From the NCBI GenBank assembly GCA_022414725.1, contig CM039463.1, positions 20,559,129 to 20,623,128 of the forward strand: 64,000 nt of DNA, written 5' to 3'. The notes beneath the pieces were generated by a model. The model saw nothing but the letters and a program-made list of their open reading frames with translations, ran no database searches and was not told the origin of the DNA. Position numbers and translations under genes: made by a program. Origin of the DNA: Microglena sp. YARC. Taxonomy: Eukaryota > Chlorophyta > Chlorophyceae > Chlamydomonadales > Chlamydomonadaceae. Positions 11,764-23,796 of this stretch are shown here, in pieces; positions within the stretch are counted from its first letter, which is position 1; every line of letters begins with the position of its first letter.

Positions 11764-13797
11764 ATCTGTCTGTCTGTCTGTCTGTCTCTGTCTGTCTCTG
11801 TCTGTCTGTGGTCTGTGGTCTGTGTCTGTCTGTGTCTTCTGTCTGGTCTGTGGTCTGTGTCTGTCTGTCTGTGTCTGTGGTCTGTGGTCTGTGGTCTGTG
11901 GTCTGTCTGTGGTCTGTGGGTCTGTGGTCTGTGGTCTGTGTCTGTGGTCTGTGGTCTGTGGTCTGTCTGTGGTCTGTGGTCTGTGGTCTGTGGTGTCTGT
12001 GGTCTGTGGTCTGTGGTCTGTCTGTGGTCTGTGGTCTGTGGTCTGTCTGTGGTCTGTGGTCTGTCTGTGGTCTGTGGTCTGTGGTCTGTGGTCTGTGGTC
12101 TGTGGTCTGTGGTCTGTGGTCTGTGGTCTGTGGTCTGTGGTCTGTGGTCTGTGGTCTGTGGTCTGTGGTCTGTGGTCTGTGGTCTGTGGTCTGTGGTCTG
12201 TGGTCTGTGGTCTGTGGTCTGTGGTCTGTGGTCTGTGGTCTGTGGTCTGTGGTCTGTGGTCTGTGGTCTGTGGTCTGTGGTCTGTGGTCTGTGGTCTGTG
12301 GTCTGTGGTCTGTGGTCTGTGGTCTGTGGTCTGTGGTCTGTGGTCTGTGGTCTGTGGTCTGTGGTCTGTGGTCTGTGTCTGTCTGTGGTCTGTGGTCTGT
12401 GGTCTGTGGTCTGTGGTCTGTGGTCTGTGGTCTGTGGTCTGTGGTCTGTGGTCTGTGGTCTGTGGTCTGTGGTCTGTGGTCTGTGGTCTGTGGTCTGTGG
12501 TCTGTGGTCTGTGGTCTGTGGTCTGTGGTCTGTGGTCTGTGGTCTGTGGTCTGTGGTCTGTGGTCTGTGGTCTGTGGTCTGTGGTCTGTGGTCTGTGGTC
12601 TGTGGTCTGTGGTCTGTGGTCTGTGGTCTGTGGCTGTGGTCTGTGGTCTGTGGTCTGTGGTCTGTGGTCTGTGGTCTGTGGTCTGTCTGTGGTCTGTGGT
12701 CCTGTGGTCTGTGGTCTGTGGTCTGTGGTCTGTGGTCTGCTGTGGTCTGTGGTCTGTGGTCTGTGGTCTGTGGTCTGTGGTCTGTGGTCTGTGGTCTGTG
12801 GTCTGTGGTCTGTGGTCTGTGGTCTGTGGTCTGTGGTCTGTGGTCTGTGGTCTGTGGTCTGTGGTCTGTGGTCTGTGGTTGTGGTCTGTGGTCTGTGGTC
12901 TGTGGTCTGTGGTCTGTGGTCTGTGGTCTGTGGTCTGTGGTCTGTGGTCTGTGGTCTGTCTGTGGTCTGTGGTCTGTGGTCTGTGGTCTGTGGTCTGTGG
13001 TCTGTGGTCTGTGGTCTGTGGTCTGTGGTCTGTGGTCTGTGGTCTGTGGTCTGTGGTCTGTGTCTGTGGTCTGTGGTCTGTGGTCTGTGGTCTGTGGTCT
13101 GTGGTCTGTGGTCTGTGGTCTGTGGTCTGTGGTCTGTGGTCTGTGGTCTGTGGTCTGTGGTCTGTGGTCTGTGGTCTGTGGTCTGTGGTCTGTGGTCTGT
13201 GGTCTGTGTCTGTGGTCTGTGTGTCTGTGGTCTGTGGTCTGTGGTCTGTGGTCTGTGGTCTGTGGTCTGTGGTCTTGTCTGTGGTCTGTGGTCTGTGTCT
13301 GTGGTCTGTGGTCTGTGGTCTGTGGTCTGTGGTCTGTGGTCTGTGGTCTGTGGTCTGTGTCTGTGGTCTGTGGTCTGTGTCTGTGGTCTGTGGTCTGTTC
13401 TGTGGTCTGTGGTCTGTGGTCTGTGGTCTGTGGTCTGTGGTCTGTGGTCTGTCTGTCTGTGGTCTGTCTGTGGTCTGTGGTCTGTGGTCTGTGGTCTGTG
13501 GTCTGTCTGTGGTCTGTGGTCTGTCTGTCTGTGGTCTGTGGTCTGTGGTCTGAGTCTGTGGTCTGTTCTGTGGTCTGTCTGTGGTCTGTCTGTCTGTCTG
13601 TGGTCTGTGGTCTGTGGTCTGTGGTCTGTGGTCTGTGGTCTGTGGTCTGTGGTCTGTGGGTCTGTGGTCTGTGGTCTGTGGTCTGTCTGTGGTCTGTGGT
13701 CTGTGGTCTGTGGTCTGTGGTCTGTGTCTGTCTGTGGTCTGTGTCTGTGTCTGTGTCTGTCTGTCTGTGTCTGTCTGTGGTCTGTCTGTGTCTGTTG
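11764..13797. repeat. Long TCTGTGG heptanucleotide satellite
   Basis: About 2 kb of near-uniform TCTGTGG units, broken here and there by TCTG tetramers, especially at both ends. Neither strand of the unit contains a stop in any frame, so frames over 800 codons appear on both strands. They encode only repeats such as VCGLWSV or TTDHRPQ and are not genes. It does not match plant- or alga-type telomere repeats (TTTAGGG, TTTTAGGG). Confidence 0.95.
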
Positions 13798-14180
<383 letters not shown>

Positions 14181-15294
14181 TGGTAAAACGGTGTGACACA
14201 ATTTAATTGTGGTCCAGCCACACAGCAATAACAAAACAAAAAAATAGCATTAGGAATAAGTCGTTTAGTCAACCCTATTATAAAGAAAGTACAGTAAGGC
14301 ACCTAACTAAGACCTAGTGAAGGGGGGGGGGGGGGGGGTCCTCCGGAACACAGAACCCCTCTCTACCTCACAAATTGAATCAACTTTGAAAGGCACAATT
14401 CCAGCTCTCTGTCTCTCTATCTCTCTGTCTGTTTGGCTGCCCTCCTTTTTTTTCCATTGTTTGATGGCTTGCCTGCTTGTTTGTTTGTTTGTGTTTGTTT
14501 GTTTGTATGCATTTATTTTTGCAACTGTGAGAATGAAACCATGTGTGTGAGTGTGTGTGTGTGTGTGTTAGAGAGCACTTGTGTGTGTGAATGTTTGTGT
14601 CAAATATACCGGTATATAGATACTGTTGTGTATATTTATATACGTATAGAGATAATTGAACACACAAGTCTTATAACTAGCTAGCATGTCTTACTCATGC
14701 TTACTAGTGTATTAGAAGGTACCGTTCCTCAGAGGGGCACATGTCCTTGAAGTACTGCAGGGTCTTGGACCCCCCTTTCCTCTTGCAAGACCGATTAGTA
14801 CATACAATGATCTGTGCCTGAGCGTTCGGGATGCAAAGACTTCGTGGGATACGAGAGGCAGAGTGTGCTTTTGTTCTGTTTGATGTGTGCGGACCCTGCA
14901 GACGATCAAGTGTGCGGTGCTAACTGGTGCTAGGTAGCTCGCCATGTGATCGATTAGGTGGAAGTTAGAGCGCGCGATCATCCCGATCAATGTTGCAGAG
15001 GAGACGGCGGGTATGTTATGTCTCCTGCTAGGGTCGAGGGTTCAATCCGGTTATGAGAGCACAGAGACGATCCTGGAGGTCTCTCTCAACGATCGTCAAC
15101 GATCCGGCCACGAACCTGGACAGGGACGGGGAGCCTGACCAGAAATTCGAGGAGTTCCAGGCCAGGTCACCTCCTAGGCGGCCTGAGCCAGGACAGTTGG
15201 GACTCGAGGGCCAGATCTAGCTGCATCGCTCAACTCGGATTCATCGCTCAAATCGGATTCATCATTAGCGACACATCGCTCAAATAAAAAACCC
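14181..15294. other. Mostly non-coding; weak coding-like segment 15,080-15,220
   Basis: Contains poly-G at about 14,322-14,338, GTTT and GT microsatellites (14,470-14,620) and otherwise unique DNA. The frame ending at the TAG at 15,218-15,220 reads VNDPATNLDRDGEPDQKFEE before a proline/arginine-rich end. That is protein-like but unrecognised and lacks a start. GGTTCAATCC near 15,040 resembles a B box. Confidence 0.35.
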
Positions 15295-16451
15295 TGGCCT
15301 ATAAGTATGCTTGTCAACCATTTACCAGCAACTTTGAAATGTAAACACCATGGTACCGTATCTATCTTCTACTTGCGTACCGTATCATAATGGTGGGAAT
15401 GAATTAAATGTGGTAGCAGAGGACTACTGAAATAAGTTTTTTTGTTCTGCCCTGTATTGCCGTGCTCTGGTACAGACGTTGGCAATACAGGGCAGAACCT
15501 GCCCGTCGAACTGCCCGCTCCCTGTGTTGGCCAGAGCACACAAAATCAGCCCTTGGGCACAACCTCTTTTGCCAATTGGTAGCAAACTTTTCGTATATTT
15601 TGTTTTGTACAGTCAATTTCCAAAAGCCAATTTCACCCAAATGAAAGGTTACCAGGCACATAGCACAATAGCAGTCCAAATAACGACACAGCATGCGCTG
15701 AATACACTGAAAATCAACAAACGAGAAGGCATGAGGAGGAGGGCTAAATAAAAGAAGACTTGTTGTTACAGAAGAGACCAGATAACACAGGGATAAGATA
15801 AGGCACATGCTGGTAGAGAGGATACCAACTAAATCAGGTCAAAACTTCAAAACGCAAGCGCGGCTCCCTCTATGATGCGTGCAATAATGAACATTAATAA
15901 GGGCCTTATGGGCGGGGGTGGGTGTGAAGCAACGCACCCAGTACCGCTGGCCCATAACTGTGGATAAGAGGGAAAACGAAGAACTCCAACTCTTGAAAAG
16001 AGGAGGATCAAGTTTGTGCACGCAAACACGCAAAATTAGGATGTTCTAAATCTTTGAAGGGTGGTGCCAGCCCGTCAGCTAGCCTAAATGTGATATTTCT
16101 TGCTCATACACCAAGCAATCCTAGCACCAAGAAGGCATGGGAGGGGCCTCTAACACGAATCTTTTGACCGATCCAAGCAGGCTGGGCAAAGACGGCTGCA
16201 CCGCCCCAAATTCGAAAAATTACAAACGAATCACCTGGGCTGCTGTTAAACCCCACCCGGCACCACGAAGATACCGGGCGTTGCGACCATCAGACAGGTA
16301 ACAAGTTCCCCACCCTAGTGATATGCACACAAGCTGGTACAAAATGGTTCCCCAATTGCTTGATGAATGAATTGAATGAGTACAAGGATCGCTCAACAAG
16401 GATCGCTAAATAATTAGGCATGTAACCGGCGAGGGTCAGAGCACATTGCCA

Positions 16452-16746
16452 TTAGACCAACAGCCAGCTGTAATTGCCACTAGACCAACAGCCAGCTGCA
16501 ATTGCCACTAGACCAACGGCCAGCTGCAAAAGAGCTGCAAGACCAATTGGACCAACAGCCAGCTGCAATTGCCACCAAACCAACAGCCAGCTGCAAGAGA
16601 GCTGGAAGACCAACTGGACCAACAGCCAGCTGCAATTGCCACTAGACCAACAGCCAGCTACAAGAGAGCTGGAAGACCAACTGGACCAGCAGCCAGCTGC
16701 AATTGCCACTAGACCAACAGCCAGATGCAAGAGAGCTGGAAGATAG
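16452..16746 (-). repeat. Minisatellite in the 3' flank of left psbO
   Basis: Short units built from TTGCAGCTGGCTGTTGGTC and TAGTGGCAA with spacer variants, starting 12 bases after the psbO stop. More units than in the right copy (50,520-50,690), so it is variable in length. It probably lies in the 3' UTR. Confidence 0.85.
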
Positions 16747-16972
16747 AGACCAGCTGCTTAGTTCAGCTGTCCGTACCTGAAAGGTGAGGAGAGGGGGGGA
16801 GGTTAGTAGTGTTGAAGGTGGCTAGGAAGAGGGGAAGGAGGTTTGGAATACAAGGGAAATGGTGGGAAGGGGTAAGGGGCAAATAGTATGCACATGCATG
16901 GGAACGCAAGCTACGCTGCTAACATAGATACCAGCTATAGCTGTCAGCACCGGCCAGATCACCCCGATCATC

Positions 16973-17064
16973 ACCACTCACCAGAGGCCAGTGATCTAGA
17001 TGTCCTTGGAGGCCTTGGCTATGGGAGCCAAGGCCGCCAAGGACATCAAGATCACTGGACTCTG
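16973..17064. repeat. Exon-derived hairpin in intron 5 of left psbO
   Basis: An inverted and a direct partial copy of the last ~40 bases of exon 5 sit back to back, sharing GATGTCCTTGGAGGCCTTGG and its inverse. Matches 50,201-50,290 in the right copy. Confidence 0.85.
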
Positions 17065-18367
17065 TACTAACAAACAAATGCCTGACCCCCCTTGGACCCC
17101 CCAGACACCTCCCAGCATGGCTATACCCTCAACCTTACTGCAGGAACCAACCCTGCTGGAGTTTTGAACAATAATGCCATTCAAATCTATGGTTTTTTTT
17201 AATCACCACTCACCAGAGGCCAGTGATCTTGATGTCCTTTGCGGCCTTGGCTCCCATGTCAGTGTCCGAGGGCTGGATGGACTCAAAGACACCGGCTATC
17301 TCCCCAGTATCGGCATCAACCTTGGCTACGGAGAAAACTGCGGTTCCCCTCAGGGCGTTGTTCTCTTTGTTGTTCTCCTTTGCCAGCTCCTCGGTGTCAG
17401 CGGCGGCGGGCAGAGCAATGGCGTTATCGTAACCGGTGGATCCACCGCGGCCCTAAAGGGTGTGGGTGGGTGTGTGTGTGGGTGGGGTGGGGTGGGTAGT
17501 TGAGGTCAGGATTTAGGATGGGTGCAAGGGGGGAAGAGGGGTAATTTTAGCACAGCTAGGATTTGGGATAGGTGCTGTGCGTGGGGGGGGCAGAGGGGGG
17601 GGGGAGGGGATTACGGATGTATGGATCAAGACACAACACACATAATGCAAGGGCACGTAGACGTTGGATGTGTCAAAGACGTTCCCACACCCACCCTGCA
17701 CACCCTCCTTGCAGAATAGGAAACCCATGCATGCAACGCGCCTTGCCCACTCCCCACCACCAACCTCGCCCACCACCAACACACACCAGCCGTCCTCTAC
17801 CTGCTCCTTCTGAACTGCCTACCTACACACCAGAGAGGCACATCCAGAGGTCCAAGAAAGAGAACCCAAGGAAAAGGATAGCAATTTGATTTCCCCTGAG
17901 AAAATAGTCTAGAGATTGAGTGACCCCCCCCCCCCCCCCCTCCCCCCCCCTCCTCACAACACCTAAATCCTGTAACACTCACCTTGGGGTCCATGAAGGA
18001 GGATCCCCGGTAAGAGGGCACGTCGAAGTCTCCGGAGAAGGAGTCGAGGGTGCCCTTGGCCTCGAGCTGCTTGATGGTGAACAGGAAAGGAACGCGGTCG
18101 CCTCCGGGAAGCTGCAGGGTGGTGGCAGCATAGTCAATGCCATCCTCCTCCTTGAAATCAACGGAGCCGTCTTCGCCAAGGTTGAAGGTCCCGGACATCT
18201 GGGTGGGTGGGTGAGAGGGTGGGGTTGGTTGTGTGGGAGGAGGGAGGAGGGGAGGGGGTCGATAACAAATGGGGGTTGTTAACAAAGGATGGTGGTGATG
18301 TTCCAGCTGCACATGATACTCAGCAGATGCTGCAATTATATCTGCTACAGCAGCAGAACCTTGTACA

Positions 18368-18368
18368 A

Positions 18369-18462
<94 letters not shown>
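18368..18462. repeat. CT microsatellite in intron 3 of left psbO
   Basis: About 95 bases of CT on the plus strand. The right copy has a GA tract at 48,753-48,813 in the matching place, shorter by about 35 bases. Confidence 0.95.
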
Positions 18463-18464
<2 letters not shown>

Positions 18465-18475
18465 GTGGCATGCTG

Positions 18476-18838
18476 GGTATGAACAGTTTTATATGTCGTC
18501 ATCGATAGCTGTTTTACTGTCTCCTGTCCTTTCCCCCTTATCCAGTATCCGTGTCCTGTACCCTGGACCCTAATCTATTCTCTAAGACAGCGCCTCATAT
18601 TGAGAGAGGATATAGTTACATACTCAGCAAAAATCGATGCCGAGACTGAACAGCGCCGAGGCAGCTGGACAGTTTTTAAAACAGTGAGGGTTTGGGCAAC
18701 ATACCCCTCAGAACCTGGTCCAGGAGGTGACCTCCAAAAAAGGTTGCGCACCTTGTTTTACTGTAATTTGTAGCGTAGCTCTAATTCCTCTACTTCTCCG
18801 CATTCTCTATTGTTATCTTCCACTGACATATGTAGATA
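18476..18838. mobile_element. Insertion in intron 3 of left psbO carrying a dispersed repeat
   Basis: Absent from the right psbO copy. Includes 18,600-18,745, nearly identical to 6,065-6,205 of the foldback element. Ends were placed by comparing the arms and are approximate. Confidence 0.6.
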
Positions 18839-18939
18839 TGCTGACCGGGGTCCCAGTAGTACAGATAAAAACAGGCATGCGGAACCTCATGAATGCAGCT
18901 GCACCATTCCATGATGCTGATGAATTACACAAGCGGGCG

Positions 18940-19112
18940 GAATGTTGAGACAGCAATCAATACAACTCTCAATTCATTCAAAAAAGATCACATGCGAGTG
19001 GAATGTGGAGACAGCAATCAATACAAATATCAATTCATTCAAATGAGATCACATGCGAGTGGAATGTGGAGACAGCAATCAATACAATTCTCAATTCATT
19101 CAAATACGATTT
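18940..19112. repeat. 62-bp tandem triplication in intron 3 of left psbO
   Basis: Three units of GGAATGTGGAGACAGCAATC, then AATACAA and CAATTCATTCAAA; the right copy has one diverged unit at about 48,535-48,600. Confidence 0.85.
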
Positions 19113-19387
19113 AAAGTTGAACTCACGGCGTCCAGGGTGTATGTCAGGCGGGTCAGGAGCCTGGTCTGCACAAACTCAGGCTCTCCGTCCTTGCCACGGG
19201 ACTCATCCTTGACGGTGAAAAGAGGTGGGCTCCATGCAAAACATCTCAATCCTGTAGTCGCCAGCCTTTAGGGTCTGCGGTGAGTGCATGTGTGTGTATG
19301 TTGTGTGTGTGTGTGTGGGTGTGTTGGGGGGGGATGAGGAGGTGGTGTGTGTGTGTTTGTGCACCTGTGTGTGCGTGTATGTATGCA

Positions 19388-19446
19388 AAGGTGGAACAGG
19401 TGGGCTCCATGCACAACTTGTCAATCTTGTAGATGCCGGCCTGCAT
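19388..19446 (-). pseudogene. Relic duplicate of psbO exon 3 in intron 2 (left copy)
   Basis: Reads [17 protein letters not shown] on the minus strand, clearly homologous to the first third of exon 3 ([16 protein letters not shown]), including the disulphide Cys and the EPT motif. Truncated after about 18 codons. The same relic is in the right copy. Confidence 0.85.
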
Positions 19447-19497
19447 AGTACCACACTTGTAGGTGCACAGCTGTTACCAGGACATTTACTGAACAGG

Positions 19498-20032
19498 CAG
19501 GAGGTGCCAATGCCTCCAAATTTGGACTAAGGCCAATCGATTTGTCAGAGAATGGGGCTATAATGGCATGATTCGTGGCGATGTTTTGAGATAATTTACA
19601 GGTCATCCTGGGCACCTCATTTTGGGGGGGGGGGTCATCAGATTTTTTGCTGCCTTTTAACTCAGACCTCCAAATTCAGATACCACAATTGAGATTATGT
19701 TGACTAGGGCTGTTCATTGGCACCACTAAAGATCCAGGGGGGGGGGGTATGGTCGGGGTATGGGAGGTAAATGGGTGGAAATGTGGGAGGGTATGGGTGG
19801 GTGAATGGGTGGTATGGATGGGTGTATAGGTGGGTGAATGGGCGAGTATGGGTGATATTGATGGGTATGGATGGATGGGTAAATGGGTGGGTAATGTGGG
19901 TGGGTGGGTGAATGGGTGGTTATTTTGACTATCAGAACATCCCTGTTTAGGAATTCTGAGGATGGCATAGTGCGCATCATAGTACAGTGACCCAGATTAC
20001 GTATATAATTTAAATGTATGCCTCTTGTTTCT

Positions 20033-20070
<38 letters not shown>

Positions 20071-20740
20071 TCTCTCCTCAGTTGGTCGGCCCGTAGGCTG
20101 CTGACCTATGCTGTGGGAACTGAGGAAATGGCCGAAAATACGGTAAGTGGACGAAGAGTCGGTTACATGGACCGAGCGTCGGTCACATGGACGAAAGTGG
20201 TCAAAAGTCGGTTGGAATGGTCTCAAATTCAGTTGCTGGATGACATAAGGTCCGCAGCACTTGAAAAACAAGCTCGTTTTGGGTCCGTCAGGATGCGAAG
20301 CTGGGTAAAACAATACAACAGACACGTTATTCTTGCCGTCGGCGTACGAGTACTTCCTCAGCACGTGAAAACAAGGTTGTATTTCAGGTATTAGCGTATC
20401 GCCTGCCGGGAATCCCCAATACCCAACGACAGCGTGAGCGCCATGCGATGGGGGCCAACGGCATTTCGGCCACCGAAGCAAGACGTATGCCATTGGCAGA
20501 ATTGGAATCGTCAAGCAAAACGGGCTCTATCGTCGCGTCTAATTGACATTCTGCATGACTGCCTGCCTCTAGCGCCTATTAGAGTCTACATCCTGCCTCA
20601 TACCACACGTCCACACACAACGTACAACCACTTCAACGGACTCGCCCTTGGCCGACCACTGCAGGGGCCCTTCTGACACCCTACTATTTTATAGGCGTTA
20701 CCGTTTAACACATATTATTTTACTCCTGGAGTCCTGGAAC
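19498..20740. other. 1.24 kb insertion in intron 2 of left psbO
   Basis: Present only in the left arm: intron 2 is 272 bp in the right copy. Flanks GAACAGG and GGAACAA suggest a short duplication. Contains a 33-base poly-G (20,036-20,068), a TGGATGGGTG-type array (19,740-19,920) and TCGGTTACATGGACCGAGCG-type repeats near 20,155-20,220. No transposase recognised. Confidence 0.6.
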
Positions 20741-21654
20741 AAAAGGATTTTTTACGGGTACCTATGAGAAGAGAGATCGCACCTTCAGGTCGGTGGATCC
20801 GGAGGTCAAGACGGGCAAGTGTTGGCCATGCCGCTTCCCTTGACCTGCAGGTACGTCAGTCCCTGCTGCTCATCGTAGGTCAGGGCGGAGGCAGCCTGCG
20901 AGGAAGACGGAGGGAAGAGGGCACGTTTAAGTAAGCGAAGATGCAGCGTAGTGAGGGAGAACGAATCGTGAAGAGGAGAAGATCAAACAGCCAATGACGT
21001 GGACTGAGCAGCACGATGTGGCTGGCGCTCGGTCAGGTGGAGGAGCGCAAACTCAGCAGTGACCGACTGCAGACCCAAGTGCAAAGCGCAATGCCAGTTC
21101 ATATTATTATTATCAGGGCATTCTGTATCAATTGTCATGGTGCCAAAAAGAATGCAGGGAGAGGTAGAAGCAGGGAATCATAATGCGCGCCCGCTTCTAT
21201 TCGCCGCACGCAGGCGTGCGGTCGCGTGCGGTTGGGACTCGGGTAATGTCGGGTACTGTCGGTTAAAGCTGACCTGGGAGACCACGGAGCCAGACGCAGG
21301 CAGCCTGACACCCCAACACACTCCAACTCGCACCGCACTTCACCCCCAGTAGTGCCGCAAGCATTGACCACCGAGGACGGACGGACCCAAGCAGCTGCCG
21401 GGGCATGCGTGCATGCATTCGAGTCACCAGCTGGGTGCTACCCGTCTTAAGCTTACCCCAGCGATGATGGTGGAGGCAGCGAGGGTGGCAGCGGAATCCG
21501 CCCGAACTGGGTCTTGGCAGCCCGGCACTCGACAGACTTCATGGCCCTGCGAACGGCACATCGCACAGGATGATGGAAGCTAGCAGAAAACCCGGTGTGC
21601 TGATGCAGCACTGCGGAAATGAGTGAGAAAGAGTGGCAAACAAATTAGGGTGCT

Positions 21655-21659
21655 CTCAG
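21655..21659. repeat. Target-site duplication of gypsy element, left (CTCAG)
   Basis: CTCAG directly abuts the LTR. The partner is at 42,329-42,333, beyond the copia insertion. Confidence 0.9.
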
Positions 21660-21954
21660 TGTGGTATATGAATACCTTGTAACACGGAGTGTCTTGTAAC
21701 TGGAAGCCTAAGAAATGATCTCAGGAGTTTAGACGGCCCTAAGAGTCAGAAGCACGGCTTAAGACTCCCTTCCCGCTTCCAGCGCGTCTAGACCCTAATG
21801 GAACCCTCGTTTTAGGTATTCCCGAGTAGCTGATCAGACACTGATCAGTAGGTCAATTCGCTCAGTTTCAACTGCCTACAGAAGTCGTTCGTCATCTGTC
21901 GGAAAGTCGTCACCACCGCGTGGCAACTCAGTGGGAGGATCGTTATCCACCACA
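21660..21954 (-). repeat. 3' LTR of gypsy element
   Basis: Matches 35,135-35,427 plus 42,327-42,328. The pol reading frame runs into it and stops at 21,876, about 79 bp inside. Confidence 0.92.
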
Positions 21955-22902
21955 ATTCCCCCTTCTCTAGCCCTAGCCTTCTCCTGAAGTCTAGTACTCT
22001 TTCGAATGAGAAACTCATCAGGGGTTACAGTCGCATAATCCCTGTGAGTAGGTTTTTTAACCGTTTTAGGTTTCGGGTCGTTGGCACCTATCACGGGTCG
22101 TACCCGAGAAGGGTGTTGTCTCCAATACAAATCGATTTGTTCAGAGCACATAGGTAACAACTCTTCTTCGAGTTCCCAAGAGTGAACATGGTCTGAGTGT
22201 AACCATTGTACATAGTAATACACCGTACCAGACTGTATCTTGTGATCAACAACGTTGCTAATCTCGTAGATAGGTTCACCGCATGTGCGTAACAATTCCG
22301 GATTTGGTCTAATAAACCCAGTCCCGTCGGATAGGTATTTTTTGACAAGAGATACGTGAAACGTTGGATGAATCTTCCATCCTTCGGGAGGGATAGAGTC
22401 ACTGCAATGGTCTCCCCCCTCTTTTGGATAGTGTGAGAGATTTCGTAGGGACCAACGAATCTGGCATGAGCTTCCGAGTCATACCAGGCCAGTATTTGAT
22501 GTTCTTCGAGTTCAACAAAACTTCCTGACCGTGAGTATACTTCACCGGTCGACGGTGCAAGTCTGCATACGTTTTTTGACGATCCTTCGCGGATTTAAGC
22601 GCTGCCTTGGCCGTGTCATATGCGTTATTCATATGCTCGACCCAGGACAGGGCTGGTTGATGTGCCGTAGCGATGACATCATCTGATGGTTGTAGTGCCA
22701 CTCGAGGGTATCTACCGTACAGCAACCAAAACGGAAAATCTCGAATGCTTCTGTTGTACGAGTTGTTGATGGCGAATTGTGCATTCGGCAAAAGACTGGC
22801 CCGATTTTTTCTGATTCGCAGAGGAAAAATGGCGAAGAGTGTCTTCGAGAACACTGTTCATACGTTCTGTTTGACCATCTGTTTGTGGGTGAAATGCAGT
22901 CG
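21876..22902 (-). pseudogene. Gypsy integrase C-terminal half and chromodomain
   Basis: Continuation of pol after the nested element. It starts with STAFHPQTDGQTERMN, holding the catalytic Glu of the DDE triad, then a GPY-like region (PVKYTHGQEVLLNSKNIKYW). It ends with a chromodomain (EPIYEISNVVDHKIQSG, YYVQWL, SWELEEELL) at about 22,130-22,290. Chromodomains on chromovirus integrases guide insertion to histone-marked chromatin. Frame shifts occur near 22,720, 22,400 and 22,290, so no intact protein is made from this copy as read. The final residues lie in the 3' LTR. Confidence 0.9.
21955..21970 (-). promoter_or_regulatory. Polypurine tract of gypsy element
   Basis: On the minus strand AGAGAAGGGGGAAT lies directly before the 3' LTR, the expected plus-strand DNA priming site. 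It sits inside the open reading frame. Confidence 0.7.
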
Positions 22903-22907
22903 ACATT

Positions 22908-23796
22908 TGTAACACACAGGAAAAGGAGTTAGGGAGCGCGCTTTAGGGTAGGGCCAATCTGCACACGTCACCGACTGCTGTTTAGTCGGGTAGTGTCGGC
23001 TGACAACTAAGCGACTGATAGTCAATCAAGTAGTGCCGTAATCTAACTAATTCCAAGTCTAGTGGACGACAATTACCGTCCTTGGTCAAGGACGCGCAAC
23101 CGCGGATCGTCGGACAGAAGGTCTTCGGACAGCTATTCAATATCTTAACTATACAAGCCTAATGCCAGCCACAGGTACTGCCTCTGAGCACGTACTTTCG
23201 GGGGGTCTTCAGGGTCTCGAGGCCGGGACAAGGATATGTCGCTGGGGCCGGGCTGGGGTCTTCAGGGTCTTGAGGCCGGGACAAGGATATGTCGCGGAGG
23301 CCGGGCTGGGGTCTTCAGGGTCTTGGCAAATCAGGGTCTCGGGTCGCGACAAGGATATGTCCGACAGGGCGATGCGGGGAATCAAAGACAACTCACGTAG
23401 AGGAGACTGGGACAAGAGACGGGACTCCAGGGGTGACTCTTGACTCGGGGTTACAAGTGAATTAAGATATTATTTAAGACTCAGGCGTAGGCACTCTATT
23501 TATAGCTTTTCCTATCGGAATATTCCTAAAGAACATTCCTCGAACATTCCTTCGAAAATTCCCAATTGGATCTTCTCTCAAAGGGTCGCTCCCAAACGGA
23601 CCTTTCCCTAGGAAAATCCCCACGGAACCTTCCATCGGCCAACTAGATCTCGGATCGGGAACATTGGACGGACCCCTACTATTGCGACAGAACCTTACGC
23701 AGGTCCTCGCCCAAACTACAACTCAAAGCTCTCATATCTGACTGTACTGCGCTACGTGCGTGTATCTTTTTGTCACACCCGAATCGTGGTGTAACA
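22908..23796 (-). repeat. LTR 1 of tandem LARD-like element
   Basis: Plus strand starts TGTAACACACAGGAAAAGG and ends ATCGTGGTGTAACA. Against LTR 2 it shows about one substitution and a few one-base indels. Confidence 0.9.

Larger units (their letters stand above)
16758..21542 (-). pseudogene. psbO: psbO left copy: PSII manganese-stabilising protein, frameshifted
   Basis: Second copy of the photosystem II extrinsic 33 kDa protein. Exons (plus coordinates, high to low): 21,457-21,542; 20,783-20,895; 19,127-19,274; 17,983-18,198; 17,214-17,452; 16,758-16,776, all with GT-AG borders. Exons 4-6 match the right copy in length and read through to WYGQLN and TAA. Exon 1 lacks one G, exon 2 lacks one base (CCCAGTC became CCCGTC, giving an early TGA), and exon 3 has one extra T, so the frame breaks three times. 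Intron 2 is swollen to 1.5 kb by a 1.24 kb insertion and intron 3 by a dispersed repeat. A gypsy/copia nest begins 113 bp upstream of the recognisable ATG. Either a decaying gene or an intact allele with sequencing indels. One exon 4 residue differs (E against G). Confidence 0.85.

Noticed and set aside
17920..18471. Plus-strand frames opposite psbO exon 4
   Set aside because: Shadow of the real psbO exon on the minus strand; the PsbO protein match decides the strand. The same applies at 48,959-49,330 and 49,528-50,067.
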